Origin: Capillimicrobium parvum
GTDB lineage: Bacteria; Actinomycetota; Thermoleophilia; Solirubrobacterales; Solirubrobacteraceae
Reading direction: 5' to 3'
DNA: 64,000 bases
NCBI RefSeq assembly: GCF_021172045.1
Contig: NZ_CP087164.1
Span: forward strand, 4,588,001-4,652,000
Shown piece after piece: positions 1 through 8,713 of the stretch. The first letter of the stretch is position 1. Each line of letters starts with the position of its first letter. The notes under the pieces were generated by a model. The model saw nothing but the letters and a program-made list of their open reading frames with translations. It was not told the origin of the DNA and searched no databases. The position numbers and the translations under genes are program-made.

Positions 1-2
1 CC

Positions 3-1403
3 AGGAAGCGCCGGAAGGTCCCGGTCAGGAAGCCGCCCGAGGGCGAGGTGAGCTGGACCGAGGAGACGTTCGCGCGCCTGCGGGACGCGCAGCCGGAGGC
101 GCTCGTCTCGCGCATGCGCGTCGACCACGCGATGATCCTCAACGTCGTCAACCAGCCGCGGGACGCCGTCGAGACCATGCGCGCGCTGATCGACGACAAC
201 CACGAGGACGAGCGTGGGCGCGCGAGGCTCGCGGAGCAGGCCGAGGCGCTCGGCAACGAGCTGGTCGCCGCCGGCGTCCTGGAGTGGCTGCCCGAGCCCG
301 ATCTCCACGGTCGCACGCTGCGGCTCGCGATCGACCTGCAGGAGAACTTCGCGCTCAACCAGCCGCTCGCATCGTTCGCGCTCGCCGCGCTGGAGCTGCT
401 CGAACCGGAGTCCGAGGACCACACGCTCGACGTCCTCTCCGTCGTCGAGGCGATCCTCGACGACCCGTTCCCCGTGCTCAAGGCCCAGGCGAACAAGGCG
501 CGGGGTGAGGCCGTCGCCGAGATGAAGGCCGAGGGGATCGACTACGACGAGCGCATGGAGCTGCTCGAGGAGGTCACCTACCCCCAACCGTTGGGCGAGC
601 CGCTGAGGGATCTGTTTCACACATACCGGGAGACCCACCCGTGGGTGCGCGAGTCCGACCTCTCACCGAAGTCGGTCGTGCGTGACATGTACGAGCAGGG
701 GCGCACCTTCACGGAGTTCGTCGCGCACTACGGCCTCGCGCGCTCGGAGGGCCTCGTGCTCCGCTACCTGAGCGACGCCTACCGGGCGCTGCGCCAGACG
801 GTGCCCGAGCGGCTGAAGTCAGAGGAGCTCGAAGCGATCGTCGACTGGCTCGGCGAGACGGTCCGCCAGACTGACTCCAGCCTGCTCGACGAGTGGGAGG
901 CGCTGACCGATCCGGAATCCGTCGCCCGCGCCGCGGCCGCCGCGGCGGCCGGGGAGACCCTGGCGCCGCCGCGGCCGGTCACCGGCAACGACCGCACGTT
1001 CACCGTGATGGTCCGCAACGCGATGTTCCAGAAGGTGCAGCTCGCCGCCCGGGACCGTTACGACGAGCTCGCACGGCTCGATGCCGCCGCAGCCGCGCTC
1101 ACCGACCCGCCCGGCCGGCCCTCCATGACAGAGGCCTCCTGGGAGGCCGCGCTCGGCGCCTACTGGGACCAGTACGAGAGCATGGGCAGCGGACCACAGG
1201 CACGGGCGCCGCATCTCCTGATGATCGACCGCAGCGCGGCGGCCGCCGGCCCGCGAACCTGGACCATCCGCCAGATCATCGACGACCCCGAAGGCCATCA
1301 TGACTTCGCGATCATCGCGACGGTCGACCTCGACGCCTCCGACGCCGCCGGGGAGCCGGTGATCCGCACCGCGTCGTTCGCGGCGGCCGGCATCGCGTCG
1401 TGA
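3..1403 (+). CDS. DEAD/DEAH-box helicase, C-terminal part with DUF3516 domain (5' end outside window)
   Basis: The open frame runs from the left edge to a TGA and gives 466 residues, with no convincing internal start. It opens with a basic stretch (KRRKVPVRKPPEGEVSW) typical of the link after the helicase core in actinobacterial DUF3516 proteins. The rest is an acidic, helical DUF3516 region ending near DDPEGHHDFAI. The Walker A and DExH motifs must lie upstream of the window. Family members are about 830-880 residues, so a little over half is visible. These proteins are predicted RNA helicases and their substrate is not established. The assignment rests on recalled family resemblance. Confidence 0.8.
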   Translation, partial: RKRRKVPVRKPPEGEVSWTEETFARLRDAQPEALVSRMRVDHAMILNVVNQPRDAVETMRALIDDNHEDERGRARLAEQAEALGNELVAAGVLEWLPEPDLHGRTLRLAIDLQENFALNQPLASFALAALELLEPESEDHTLDVLSVVEAILDDPFPVLKAQANKARGEAVAEMKAEGIDYDERMELLEEVTYPQPLGEPLRDLFHTYRETHPWVRESDLSPKSVVRDMYEQGRTFTEFVAHYGLARSEGLVLRYLSDAYRALRQTVPERLKSEELEAIVDWLGETVRQTDSSLLDEWEALTDPESVARAAAAAAAGETLAPPRPVTGNDRTFTVMVRNAMFQKVQLAARDRYDELARLDAAAAALTDPPGRPSMTEASWEAALGAYWDQYESMGSGPQARAPHLLMIDRSAAAAGPRTWTIRQIIDDPEGHHDFAIIATVDLDASDAAGEPVIRTASFAAAGIAS

Positions 1404-1484
1404 TCGAAGGGCAACGACCACCACATCGGGCGAAGTCCGATGCGGCCAGGAGGCATCGGACCGGCGACCCCGCAGGGACACCGT

Positions 1485-1901
1485 ATGCTCGCGATCGTGC
1501 CGTTCACGCACAGGAACCTCAAGGAGGACCTGGAGGACGTCGGATCCAGGTTCGACGGCGCGCCGGACCTTGAGTTCCGCCTGGCGACCGCGGCGCTCGA
1601 GCTCGAGCGATCCGGCCTGGGCTACCAGCGCGTCCCGCCGGGCTGCCGCTTTCCGTACGGCCATACGCACAAGACGCAGGAGGAGGTGTACGTGGTCCTG
1701 CGTGGGAGCGGGCGGATGAAGCTCGACGACGAGATCGTCGAGCTCAGGGAGTGGGACGCGGTGCGCGTCCCGCCCGGCACGTGGCGGGGCTACGAGGCCG
1801 GGCCGGAGGGCCTCGAGATCATCGTCATCGGCGCGCCCAACCTCGGCGACGCTCCGCGCGAAGACGTCGAGGGCCGGCGCGACTGGTGGGCCGACACCTA
1901 G
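1485..1901 (+). CDS. Small cupin-domain protein
   Basis: A 138-residue single-domain cupin. The first cupin motif is visible as HTHKTQEEVY followed by GSG, which supplies the two His and one Glu of a metal site. The second motif lies around PPGTWRGYEAG, where the usual His is replaced. I chose the ATG at 1485 because AGGGA lies about 8 nt upstream; an in-frame ATG at 1440 would add 15 unlikely residues. It stands alone between the helicase and a small secreted protein. Such cupins can be isomerases, dioxygenases or sugar-binding proteins, and the substrate cannot be told here. Confidence 0.75.
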   Translation: MLAIVPFTHRNLKEDLEDVGSRFDGAPDLEFRLATAALELERSGLGYQRVPPGCRFPYGHTHKTQEEVYVVLRGSGRMKLDDEIVELREWDAVRVPPGTWRGYEAGPEGLEIIVIGAPNLGDAPREDVEGRRDWWADT

Positions 1902-2053
1902 AGCGCCGCGCCGCTTCGAGCGGGGCTGTCGCAGCGCAGTCGAGCCGTTCGCCACTCGCCGTCTGTTAAGCCGACGCGGACCACGGGAAGGATCGCGGCA
2001 CCGGTACGTCGTTGGGGACGAAGAGCCGCGCACCCCAGCGAATGGAGGCACCT

Positions 2054-2338
2054 ATGCGCAAGCTCCTCGTGGCCACTCTGGCCATCGCCGCCACGGCGGC
2101 CGTGCCGGCCGCGACAGCATCCGGAGCGTCCAACCCCAGCGGGACCGGACAGCCGAACCAGTCGTGCGGGTCGGCCACCGCGGTGCAGCAGCCGGCGGGA
2201 TTCGGCACCGGCGGCTTCGCCCACGCCGAGACCGTCTATGCCGGCAGCGAGGGCACTCCGTCGGCGGCGAACGGCAACTCGCACGCCGTCTCGCAGTACG
2301 ACGTGGCCTGCTACCAGGTCACGCAATCGGGCCACTGA
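2054..2338 (+). CDS. Small secreted protein of unknown function
   Basis: A 94-residue product with a clear Sec signal peptide (MRKLLVATLAIAATAAVPAA, then an Ala-rich cleavage region near ATASGA). The mature part is about 70 residues, rich in Gly, Ser, Asn and Gln, with two cysteines that could form one disulfide (SCGS and VACYQ). A GGAGG ribosome-binding site about 6 nt before the ATG fixes the start. I recall similar short secreted proteins in related soil actinobacteria but know no function for them. Confidence 0.65.
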   Translation: MRKLLVATLAIAATAAVPAATASGASNPSGTGQPNQSCGSATAVQQPAGFGTGGFAHAETVYAGSEGTPSAANGNSHAVSQYDVACYQVTQSGH

Positions 2339-2587
2339 AACCGGCGAACCGACGTCCACGGGCGAGGGCCGCCCGCTCCACCTCCAGGCGGAGTGTCCGG
2401 CGGCCCTTGTCGGCGTGCTCGAGCCCGCCGATCCAGGCGGCACGGAGCGCTGCGCCAGGCGCCCGAACGGAGCTCGCGCTTGGAGCGGCGCCGACCCTGT
2501 GGGAACATCGTCGTCGCAGCGCCGAGACCGGGCGCCGCTGTCCGGAGGAGAGGCGCCACGCCGTCAGATCGCCCCGAACTCTCGAGC

Positions 2588-3778
2588 ATGGCGGACGACT
2601 ACGGGCGGTACGCGCTCTCGCAGCGCGCGGCGTTCGAGGCGACCCACCCGTATGTGCTGGCTGCGGCGCGGCTGTTTGCGGACGAACGGGTGCTCCGCGT
2701 GGTCGATCTCGGCGCCGCCGATGGGGTCAACTCGCACGGCCTCATCCACGATCTCGCGGAGCAACGCGCCGGCCGCCCGCTGATCTACGCGCTCGTCGAT
2801 CTGCCGACGAACGCGTGGCGCGTCGCCGGCGAGCATCTGCGGCACGCCTTCGGCGAAGCGGCGGACGGGTCGGGCGTCCTCGTGATCCCCGGGCCGGGCG
2901 ACGCCGGCCCCGGGGTGGCCGATGTCGGCACGGGAGCCCACTACGCCTCGCCGGAGGCCCACGGCGAGGCCTGCCGCCGAGCGGTCGAGCACAGCCCACA
3001 TCCCGCCACGGTGATCAGCCTGGCGGGCATCCCGCTCCAGCGGGCGCCCTGCCTTCCGCCGGGCAGCGTGGATGTCGCGGTCACCGGGACAACGATGCAC
3101 TGGGTCGCCGATTCGGCCGGCTTGGCGTCGACGGGGTCGGTCTTCCCGGGCTACCCGGACCACAGAGACGAGGCCGAGCGGCGAGCCTGGCTCGTGGCCG
3201 CAGCGCGTGAGTGGCAGCGGCTGCTCGAGATCCGCGCCATGGAGCTGGCGCCGGGCGGCCGGTTCATTGCCGCGCTCCCGGCCTCGCCCACTTCGGGCCC
3301 CGGGAGGACGGGGCTCTACGTCGAGATCATCGGCGACATGAACCGGGTGCTCGCCGATTGGCGCCGTGCGGGGCGCATCGGCGCCGCCACCGTCGCCGCG
3401 GTCGTCGTCCCCGTGTGGATGCGCACGCTGGACGAGATCCGGGACCCCTTCGAGGCGGGCGGCGGACGCGTCGCCGGCCTCGAGCTCGAGAGCGCCGAGC
3501 TCTTCCGTCTCGACAATCCCTACTGGCACGAAGATCCCGCCGTGTTCGCGCGGGGCTACATGCGCAGCGTGCTCGCCTGGGGCGGGCCGCTGCTGCATCG
3601 CGCGTTCGCGCGTGAGGGCGAGGACCGCGCCCGCGGCCTTGTTGCCGACTTCATCCGAACGCTCGAGGAGCGCGTCGCGGATGCCCCCGACCGCTATCGC
3701 TGGGACTACATCGAGGCCCTGATCGTCTGCCGGAAGGCGGACGGCACCGAGCGCAACCGGACACGGCCCTCAGATTGA
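2588..3778 (+). CDS. SABATH-type SAM-dependent carboxyl methyltransferase
   Basis: A 396-residue protein resembling the SABATH (Methyltransf_7) family, which methylates carboxyl groups of small acids such as salicylate and is best known from plants. Visible hallmarks in order are the SAM-binding region VVDLGAADGVNSH (about residues 38-50), LVDLPTNAW where plant enzymes carry DLPxNDFN, TTMHWVAD for the usual SSLHWLS, and LAPGGRFIAALPA for the VPGGRMVL strand. The ATG at 2588 begins exactly at the family N-terminus. No biosynthetic neighbours suggest the substrate. Confidence 0.75.
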   Translation: MADDYGRYALSQRAAFEATHPYVLAAARLFADERVLRVVDLGAADGVNSHGLIHDLAEQRAGRPLIYALVDLPTNAWRVAGEHLRHAFGEAADGSGVLVIPGPGDAGPGVADVGTGAHYASPEAHGEACRRAVEHSPHPATVISLAGIPLQRAPCLPPGSVDVAVTGTTMHWVADSAGLASTGSVFPGYPDHRDEAERRAWLVAAAREWQRLLEIRAMELAPGGRFIAALPASPTSGPGRTGLYVEIIGDMNRVLADWRRAGRIGAATVAAVVVPVWMRTLDEIRDPFEAGGGRVAGLELESAELFRLDNPYWHEDPAVFARGYMRSVLAWGGPLLHRAFAREGEDRARGLVADFIRTLEERVADAPDRYRWDYIEALIVCRKADGTERNRTRPSD

Positions 3779-3897
3779 CCAGCGGCTTGCCGAGCGCGGC
3801 GCGCACCGCGCTTGCGTGACGGAGGATCCTGGCCGGGAGGCACAGCGACCCATCCGGACGGCGCTCGCCCAGGCGAGCGACATCGCCGGCGCCCCCG

Positions 3898-4842
3898 TCA
3901 GGTCCGGGCGTCGCCCGCGGAGCCCCGGACCTCGGCCCGGTCCCGCGCCACGGCCGCAGGCACAAGCAGCTTCTCGGCCTGGCGCTCGGGTGCGACGCGC
4001 CGAACGTTCCAGGCCAGCCCGAGGCGCTCGAGGGCCCGGATCAGCCAGCCCCCAGGATCGATCTCCCACCACCGCAGCCCATGGAACGCCGAGGTGGGGA
4101 ACGCGTGATGGTTGTGGTGCCACGCCTCTCCGAACGACAGCGGCGCCAACCATGCGACGTTGCGCGACTCGTCGTCGGTACGAAAGCGCCGGCGGCCGAG
4201 GAAGTGACAGAGCGAGTTGATCGCGAACGTGACGTGGTGCAACAGGAAGATCCGCACGACACCGCCCCACAGAAGCGCCGTCAGCGCGGCATCCAACGCA
4301 CCTCCGAGCAGCCATCCGAGCGCGAACGGCAACGCGAGACCGAGCAGGACCCACACGAAGAAGAGCCGGTCGATCGTCCTCAGAGCCGGGTCACGCATGA
4401 GGTCCGGCGCATAGCGCTCGCGGTCCGCCCGGCCCTCGTCGGTGAACAACCAGCCGACGTGCGCGTGCCACAGCCCCGACAGGCCGCCGAGCAGCCCCGG
4501 CAACCGCGACAGATGTGGACTGTGCGGATCGCCCTCCTCGTCGGTGAACGCGTGGTGCTTGCGGTGGTCGGCCACCCAGTTGATGACCGGACCCTGAACG
4601 GCCATCGAGCCGAGAACCGCCAGCACGACGCGCACGCCGCCGGATGCCTCGAACGATCGATGTGTGAGCAAGCGGTGGAAGCCAACGGTGATCCCGAACC
4701 CGGTCAGCAGATAGAGGACGACCATGATCAAGAGCTCGCGCACCGCGATCGCCTCGTCCCACAACAACACGATCGCAGCGACAAATCCGATGACGGGCAC
4801 CAGAACGCCCCCAACGTTCCCCCATCGGCCCCAGACGGACAT
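3898..4842 (-). CDS. Membrane acyl-CoA / fatty acid desaturase
   Basis: An integral-membrane di-iron desaturase of about 314 residues. All three histidine boxes are present: HRLLTH (residues 56-61), HRKHH (93-97) and HNHHAF near the C-terminal third. Four hydrophobic segments sit in pairs around them. It resembles stearoyl-CoA/Delta-9 desaturases that insert a cis double bond in acyl chains, using electrons from a separate donor. The start is uncertain: ATG 4842 gives the usual short N-terminus, and ATG 4869 would add nine residues. No ferredoxin or reductase gene adjoins it. Confidence 0.85.
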   Translation of the reverse strand: MSVWGRWGNVGGVLVPVIGFVAAIVLLWDEAIAVRELLIMVVLYLLTGFGITVGFHRLLTHRSFEASGGVRVVLAVLGSMAVQGPVINWVADHRKHHAFTDEEGDPHSPHLSRLPGLLGGLSGLWHAHVGWLFTDEGRADRERYAPDLMRDPALRTIDRLFFVWVLLGLALPFALGWLLGGALDAALTALLWGGVVRIFLLHHVTFAINSLCHFLGRRRFRTDDESRNVAWLAPLSFGEAWHHNHHAFPTSAFHGLRWWEIDPGGWLIRALERLGLAWNVRRVAPERQAEKLLVPAAVARDRAEVRGSAGDART

Positions 4843-4975
4843 GCCCCTGTCTACCCCATCAGCGAGCATCTCTGTCGCCGCCGCTGGTCCGCTGCACCAC
4901 CGCCTGCGCGTCGGCCGGGCCGACATTGCTTCCGGAGAGGGTCGTGCTCACGCGCCGCCGGGTTTGGTGAACTCG

Positions 4976-5047
4976 TCCACCCCCTGAGACGCGCGGCAAT
5001 CCACCCCCGGAGACGCGCGGCAATCCACCCCCTGAGACGCGCGGCAA
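4976..5047 (+). repeat. Three tandem copies of a 24-bp unit
   Basis: Three head-to-tail 24-bp units occupy 4976-4999, 5000-5023 and 5024-5047. Units 1 and 3 are identical and unit 2 differs by one base (CCCCTG against CCCCGG). The core is GAGACGCGCGGCAA. The last AA of unit 3 runs straight into the GGAG ribosome-binding site of the hydrolase starting at 5056, so the array lies in its 5' leader or promoter. Confidence 0.9.
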
Positions 5048-5055
5048 GGAGATTC

Positions 5056-5994
5056 ATGCAGATCGGACTCGAGAACTTCATCGACGCGAAGCTCGCGGCG
5101 TACGCCCAGGAGAGCCGGGATTTCAACGCGGCATCGGCCGCGAGCAGCGACACCGACTCCCATCCCGACCCGAGCACGCCGGATGGGCTGCGACAGGCAC
5201 GGGCCGGACTCAGCGTCCGGGCGGCGGCGCCCGGGCCGCCGGCGGTCGAGCGGTTCGCCGAAGCCGCGGGGCGGCGGGTGCCGGTGCGGATCCTCGCTCC
5301 CGAGCGCGGGGCAGCACGAGGGGTCTATCTGGAGATCCACGGCGGCGGCTTCTATCTGGGAGCGGCGGCGCGGGGCGACGCGCGCAATCGCCGCCTCGCG
5401 GACGCCCTCGGGGTCGCCGTGGTCAGCGTCGACTACCGGCTGGCTCCCGAACATCCCTGGCCCGCCGCACCGGATGACTGCGAGACGGCGGCACTCTGGC
5501 TCCGGGACGAGGCCGAAGCCCTCTTCGGCGCCACCCGCTTGGCGATCGGCGGCGCGTCGGCGGGAGCCACGCTGGCCATGACGACGCTGCTGCGGCTCCG
5601 CGACCGAGGCGTGGCCAAGCCCTTCGTCGGCGCCGCCCTGCAAGCCGGCACGTACGACTTGAGCGGACTGACGCCTGCTGGCCGGCGGCTCGCCGACGAG
5701 TTCTTCATCCAGGCGTATGCCGGCCACGTGGCCGACCGCACGAACCCTGACGTCTCCCCGGTCTACGGCGACCTACGCGACCTGCCTCCGGCTCTGCTCG
5801 TCGTCGGGAGCTTGGACATCATGCTCGAGGACAACCTGGCCCTGGCGGCCCGGCTGTCAGCGGCGGGCGGCGAGGTGGACGTCCGTGTCTACCCGGAGTC
5901 CCCTCACGGCTTCACGTCCTTCCCGACGGCGATGGCGAACGCCGCGGTGACCGACGTCGAGTCGTGGCTCGCCGACCGCTTCGATGCCACGTAG
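5056..5994 (+). CDS. Alpha/beta hydrolase, hormone-sensitive-lipase type (esterase/lipase)
   Basis: A 312-residue hydrolase of the HSL family. The oxyanion-hole motif is HGGGFYLG (about residues 94-101) and the nucleophile elbow is GGASAGA, where GDSAG is commoner. The acid and base are likely the Asp in GSLDIMLED and the His in SPHGF. The family cleaves short-chain esters or lactones. The ATG at 5056 has AAGGAG just upstream. The frame is open much further upstream, but that stretch is antisense to the desaturase and is not coding. The leader consists of the three 24-bp repeats. Confidence 0.85.
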   Translation: MQIGLENFIDAKLAAYAQESRDFNAASAASSDTDSHPDPSTPDGLRQARAGLSVRAAAPGPPAVERFAEAAGRRVPVRILAPERGAARGVYLEIHGGGFYLGAAARGDARNRRLADALGVAVVSVDYRLAPEHPWPAAPDDCETAALWLRDEAEALFGATRLAIGGASAGATLAMTTLLRLRDRGVAKPFVGAALQAGTYDLSGLTPAGRRLADEFFIQAYAGHVADRTNPDVSPVYGDLRDLPPALLVVGSLDIMLEDNLALAARLSAAGGEVDVRVYPESPHGFTSFPTAMANAAVTDVESWLADRFDAT

Positions 5995-6246
5995 CTGATC
6001 GTGGCGCCGAGCCGCCGAGCGCCGGCCCCGGCTGCCACCAGCCCACCGCTCGCGTCCGTGCGTTCCTCGGCGTGCTCTCACCCGAGCCCGCGCTGAGCAG
6101 CCGTACCAGCGCTTGCCACGCCGGTTGCCGGGCGCCATGATGAGACCCGGCTTCCCGGCACACCCGATCCGGCGTCCGAGCCACCCCGCCAGCCCGCTGC
6201 GCTCGGTCAGATGTGCGCCCTGCCCCAACGCACCAAGGAGGCGAGC

Positions 6247-7053
6247 ATGGCACGGGTCCAGGTGGACGGGCTCACGATCAACTACGACGCACAGGGAGAG
6301 GGCGAGCCGCTCCTGCTGATCCCCTACCTGTCCGCCGACCACGCCTGCTACGCGTTCCAGCTGCCCGCGTACGTGGAGCATTTCAGGTGCATCGCGATCG
6401 ACCTTCCCGGCTCGGGCGAGAGCGACAAGCCGCCCGGGCCGTACTCGACGGAGGGCTACGCCGAGCAGGTCGCCGGCTTCCTCGACGCGATCGAGGTCGA
6501 GCAGGCCCACGTGGCCGGCGTCTCGCTCGGCGCCGCCGTGGGCATGCATCTCGCCGCCCGCCATCCGGGCCGGGTGCGCTCGCTCTCGCTGCACAGCGCC
6601 TGGGACGCCAGCGATCTCTACCTGAAGACGGTCGTCGAGCTCTGGCGAACGCTTGCGTCGTCGCTGCCGACCGCCGCGGACGTCGTCATCCAGGGCATCT
6701 TCCCGCTGGCCTTCACGCCGGCCATGTACGTCAGCCGGCCGGAGCTCCTGGACACGCTGGTCGACTTCGTACGTGGCCGCCCGGCCCAGCCGATGGACGC
6801 GTTCCTGGCCCAGACCGACGCGGCCATCGGGCACGACGCTCGCTCGGTACTGCGCGAGATCGGCGTTCCGACCCTCATCACCGTCGGGGCGCACGACCTC
6901 GTCTGCTCGACGCGCTTCGCCGAGCGGCTCAACGACGAGATCGGCGGGAGTGAGATGGTGGTCTTCGACCACCTGTCGCACGCCGGACTGCACGAGGACC
7001 CCGAGACCTTCAACGGCGCAACGCTCGACTTCCTGCTGCGCCAGCGCGGGTGA
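6247..7053 (+). CDS. Alpha/beta-fold hydrolase
   Basis: A 268-residue single-domain hydrolase. The nucleophile Ser lies in GVSLGAA, the acid Asp in VGAHDLVC and the catalytic His in LSHAGLHED, so the triad looks complete. The N-terminus (VDGLTINYDAQGEGEPLLLI) is typical of this superfamily. A strong AAGGAGG site 6-10 nt before the ATG at 6247 fixes the start. The substrate is unknown; the fold serves esterases, lactonases, haloperoxidase-like and C-C hydrolases. The 252 bases between the previous gene and this one show nothing else I can support. Confidence 0.85.
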   Translation: MARVQVDGLTINYDAQGEGEPLLLIPYLSADHACYAFQLPAYVEHFRCIAIDLPGSGESDKPPGPYSTEGYAEQVAGFLDAIEVEQAHVAGVSLGAAVGMHLAARHPGRVRSLSLHSAWDASDLYLKTVVELWRTLASSLPTAADVVIQGIFPLAFTPAMYVSRPELLDTLVDFVRGRPAQPMDAFLAQTDAAIGHDARSVLREIGVPTLITVGAHDLVCSTRFAERLNDEIGGSEMVVFDHLSHAGLHEDPETFNGATLDFLLRQRG

Positions 7054-7118
7054 GGCGCACATGGCACCCACGGGACGCGCACCCGTTGACTGTCCCATCG
7101 CGGGAGAGCCGCCGCGGC

Positions 7119-7430
7119 CTACGCGAATCGGTCGCGCAGGCTCGGGTCGACGACGTCCGCGTACTCCGGGTGGCGCTGGATGAACGCCGCGGTGAACGGG
7201 CACGATGGGATGACCGTCGAGCCGCGCCTGCGCATCTCGTCCAGCGCGCCGCGCACGAGGACGGAGCCGAAGCCCTGCTGCTCGTGGCCGGGGAGGATCT
7301 CCGTGTGGGCGAAGATCAGGCTCGCGCCCGCGGGCAGGTAGTCGATCCAACCGACCACCTCGCCGTCGGCGCGGAGCTCGAAGCGGCGCGCCTCTGGGCT
7401 GTCGGCCACGACGGGCTCGCCGGTTGCCAT
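7119..7430 (-). CDS. GNAT-like N-acetyltransferase, small YidJ/NATD1 type
   Basis: A compact 103-residue protein matching the short GNAT-like family (NATD1/YjdJ). It begins RRFELRADGEVVGWIDY, then FAHTEILPGHEQQGFGSVLVRGALDEMR, where the Q/GxGxx/G acetyl-CoA pyrophosphate-binding turn is visible, and ends CPFTAAFIQRHPEYADVV. These proteins may acetylate small amines, and most have no known substrate. It is convergent with the hydrolase upstream and divergent from the secreted protein at 7531. Confidence 0.8.
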   Translation of the reverse strand: MATGEPVVADSPEARRFELRADGEVVGWIDYLPAGASLIFAHTEILPGHEQQGFGSVLVRGALDEMRRRGSTVIPSCPFTAAFIQRHPEYADVVDPSLRDRFA

Positions 7431-7530
7431 GCCGTCAGCCTATGCCCAGGGGCGCCGGGACGCCCGTGCGGGGGTCGGGTGTGTGTCGCCGCCTGCTGAC
7501 ACGGCGCCGGCCACGTGGTTGGATTGTCCG

Positions 7531-8703
7531 ATGCTCGACCGCCACGCAGTGTCCGGCTGGTGCGCGCGGAGCCTCGTCGCCGCCGTTGCCACGCTGTCGA
7601 TCGCGGCGGGCGCCGCCCAGTCCGCATCGGCCGCCTCACGCGGCACCGAGGGGCGCGAGGTGATGTCGGTGGCTCGCGCCGTGATGGGCGAGCAGCATCT
7701 CGCGGGCCTGATCCTGCGCGTCGACCGCGGCAACCGTCATGTCGTCACGGCGGCGCTCGGCGAGTCGATGACCGGCGTGCCCGTGACCCGCGGCATGCAT
7801 TTCCGGATGGGCTCCGAGAGCATCCCGTACCTCACGACGATCCTGCTGCAACTGCAGCAGGAGGGCCGGCTGGACCTCGACGACCCCCTGTCGAAGTACC
7901 TGCCCGACAGCGGCGTGCCGAACGCCGATCGCGTCACGCTGAGGATGCTCGGCCACAGCATCTCGGGCTATCCGGACTGGATCCAGGGCAACCAGGCGTT
8001 CGTCGACATCCTCCTCGCCAACCCGTTCCGGCTCTGGAACGACCAGGAGCTGCTCGACCATGCCTTCGCGCAGCCGCTGATCTGCGAGCCCGGCGCGTGC
8101 TTCCACTACGCGCACACGAACTTCCTGCTGCTGGGGCAGGTGGTCACCGCCGTCACCGGGCAGCCGTTCGCCAAGCTCGTCCGCCGGCGGATCTTCCGGC
8201 CGCTGGGACTCCGCGACACGACCATCACCCGCACGGCGAAGATGCCCGAGCCGGCTCTCCACGCCTACGGCACCGACCGCGGGCCGTATGAGGACACGAG
8301 CTCCTGGAGCCCGTCGTGGGGCCTGGGCAAGGGGCAGCTGATGGTCAGCACGATCGACGACGTCGCCGCCTCGGCGCGCTCGATCCTCGGCGCCAGACTG
8401 ATCTCGCGCTCCAGCGAGCGCCAGTTCGTCGAGCGTCCCGCCGTGATCAAGACGCCGATCCCCGGCCTGTCCTACGGGCTCGGGGTGCTGCTGGCCGGAG
8501 ACTGGCGGGTGCAGAACCCGTACGTCAACAACTACGGCGGCGTGATGGCCTATCTCCCCGACGAGCGCCTGTCGATCTCGATCGTCGCGACCAAGGGCAT
8601 GAACGCCGACTTCGACGGAGGCAACCCCAGCGAGACGGTGCTCGCCCGTCTCGCCGACACGATCGCCCCCGGGCATCCGGCGCGCCTCCCCGGTACCGGC
8701 TGA
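7531..8703 (+). CDS. Secreted beta-lactamase/PBP-fold protein with degenerate catalytic motifs
   Basis: A 390-residue product with a signal peptide (VAAVATLSIAAGAAQSASA) and the class C beta-lactamase / serine hydrolase (PF00144) fold. Landmarks include the HSISGYPDW loop and the YAHTNFLLLGQVV helix. The catalytic residues look wrong: the SxxK box reads GSESIP with Ile for the general-base Lys, YxN reads YAH, and the C-terminal HxG region reads NYGG. It may be a non-catalytic binding protein or a divergent esterase. I chose the ATG at 7531 because it gives a proper signal peptide. Confidence 0.7.
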   Translation: MLDRHAVSGWCARSLVAAVATLSIAAGAAQSASAASRGTEGREVMSVARAVMGEQHLAGLILRVDRGNRHVVTAALGESMTGVPVTRGMHFRMGSESIPYLTTILLQLQQEGRLDLDDPLSKYLPDSGVPNADRVTLRMLGHSISGYPDWIQGNQAFVDILLANPFRLWNDQELLDHAFAQPLICEPGACFHYAHTNFLLLGQVVTAVTGQPFAKLVRRRIFRPLGLRDTTITRTAKMPEPALHAYGTDRGPYEDTSSWSPSWGLGKGQLMVSTIDDVAASARSILGARLISRSSERQFVERPAVIKTPIPGLSYGLGVLLAGDWRVQNPYVNNYGGVMAYLPDERLSISIVATKGMNADFDGGNPSETVLARLADTIAPGHPARLPGTG

Positions 8704-8713
8704 CGGCCGGTCG

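Noticed and set aside
819-2051. 410-codon minus-strand frame over the helicase and cupin genes
   Set aside because: Arg/Gly/Ala/Val-rich shadow translation with no ribosome-binding site or motif; it crosses two convincing plus-strand genes.
4976-5047. CRISPR array
   Set aside because: The 24-bp units are directly tandem with no spacers, and there are no cas genes.
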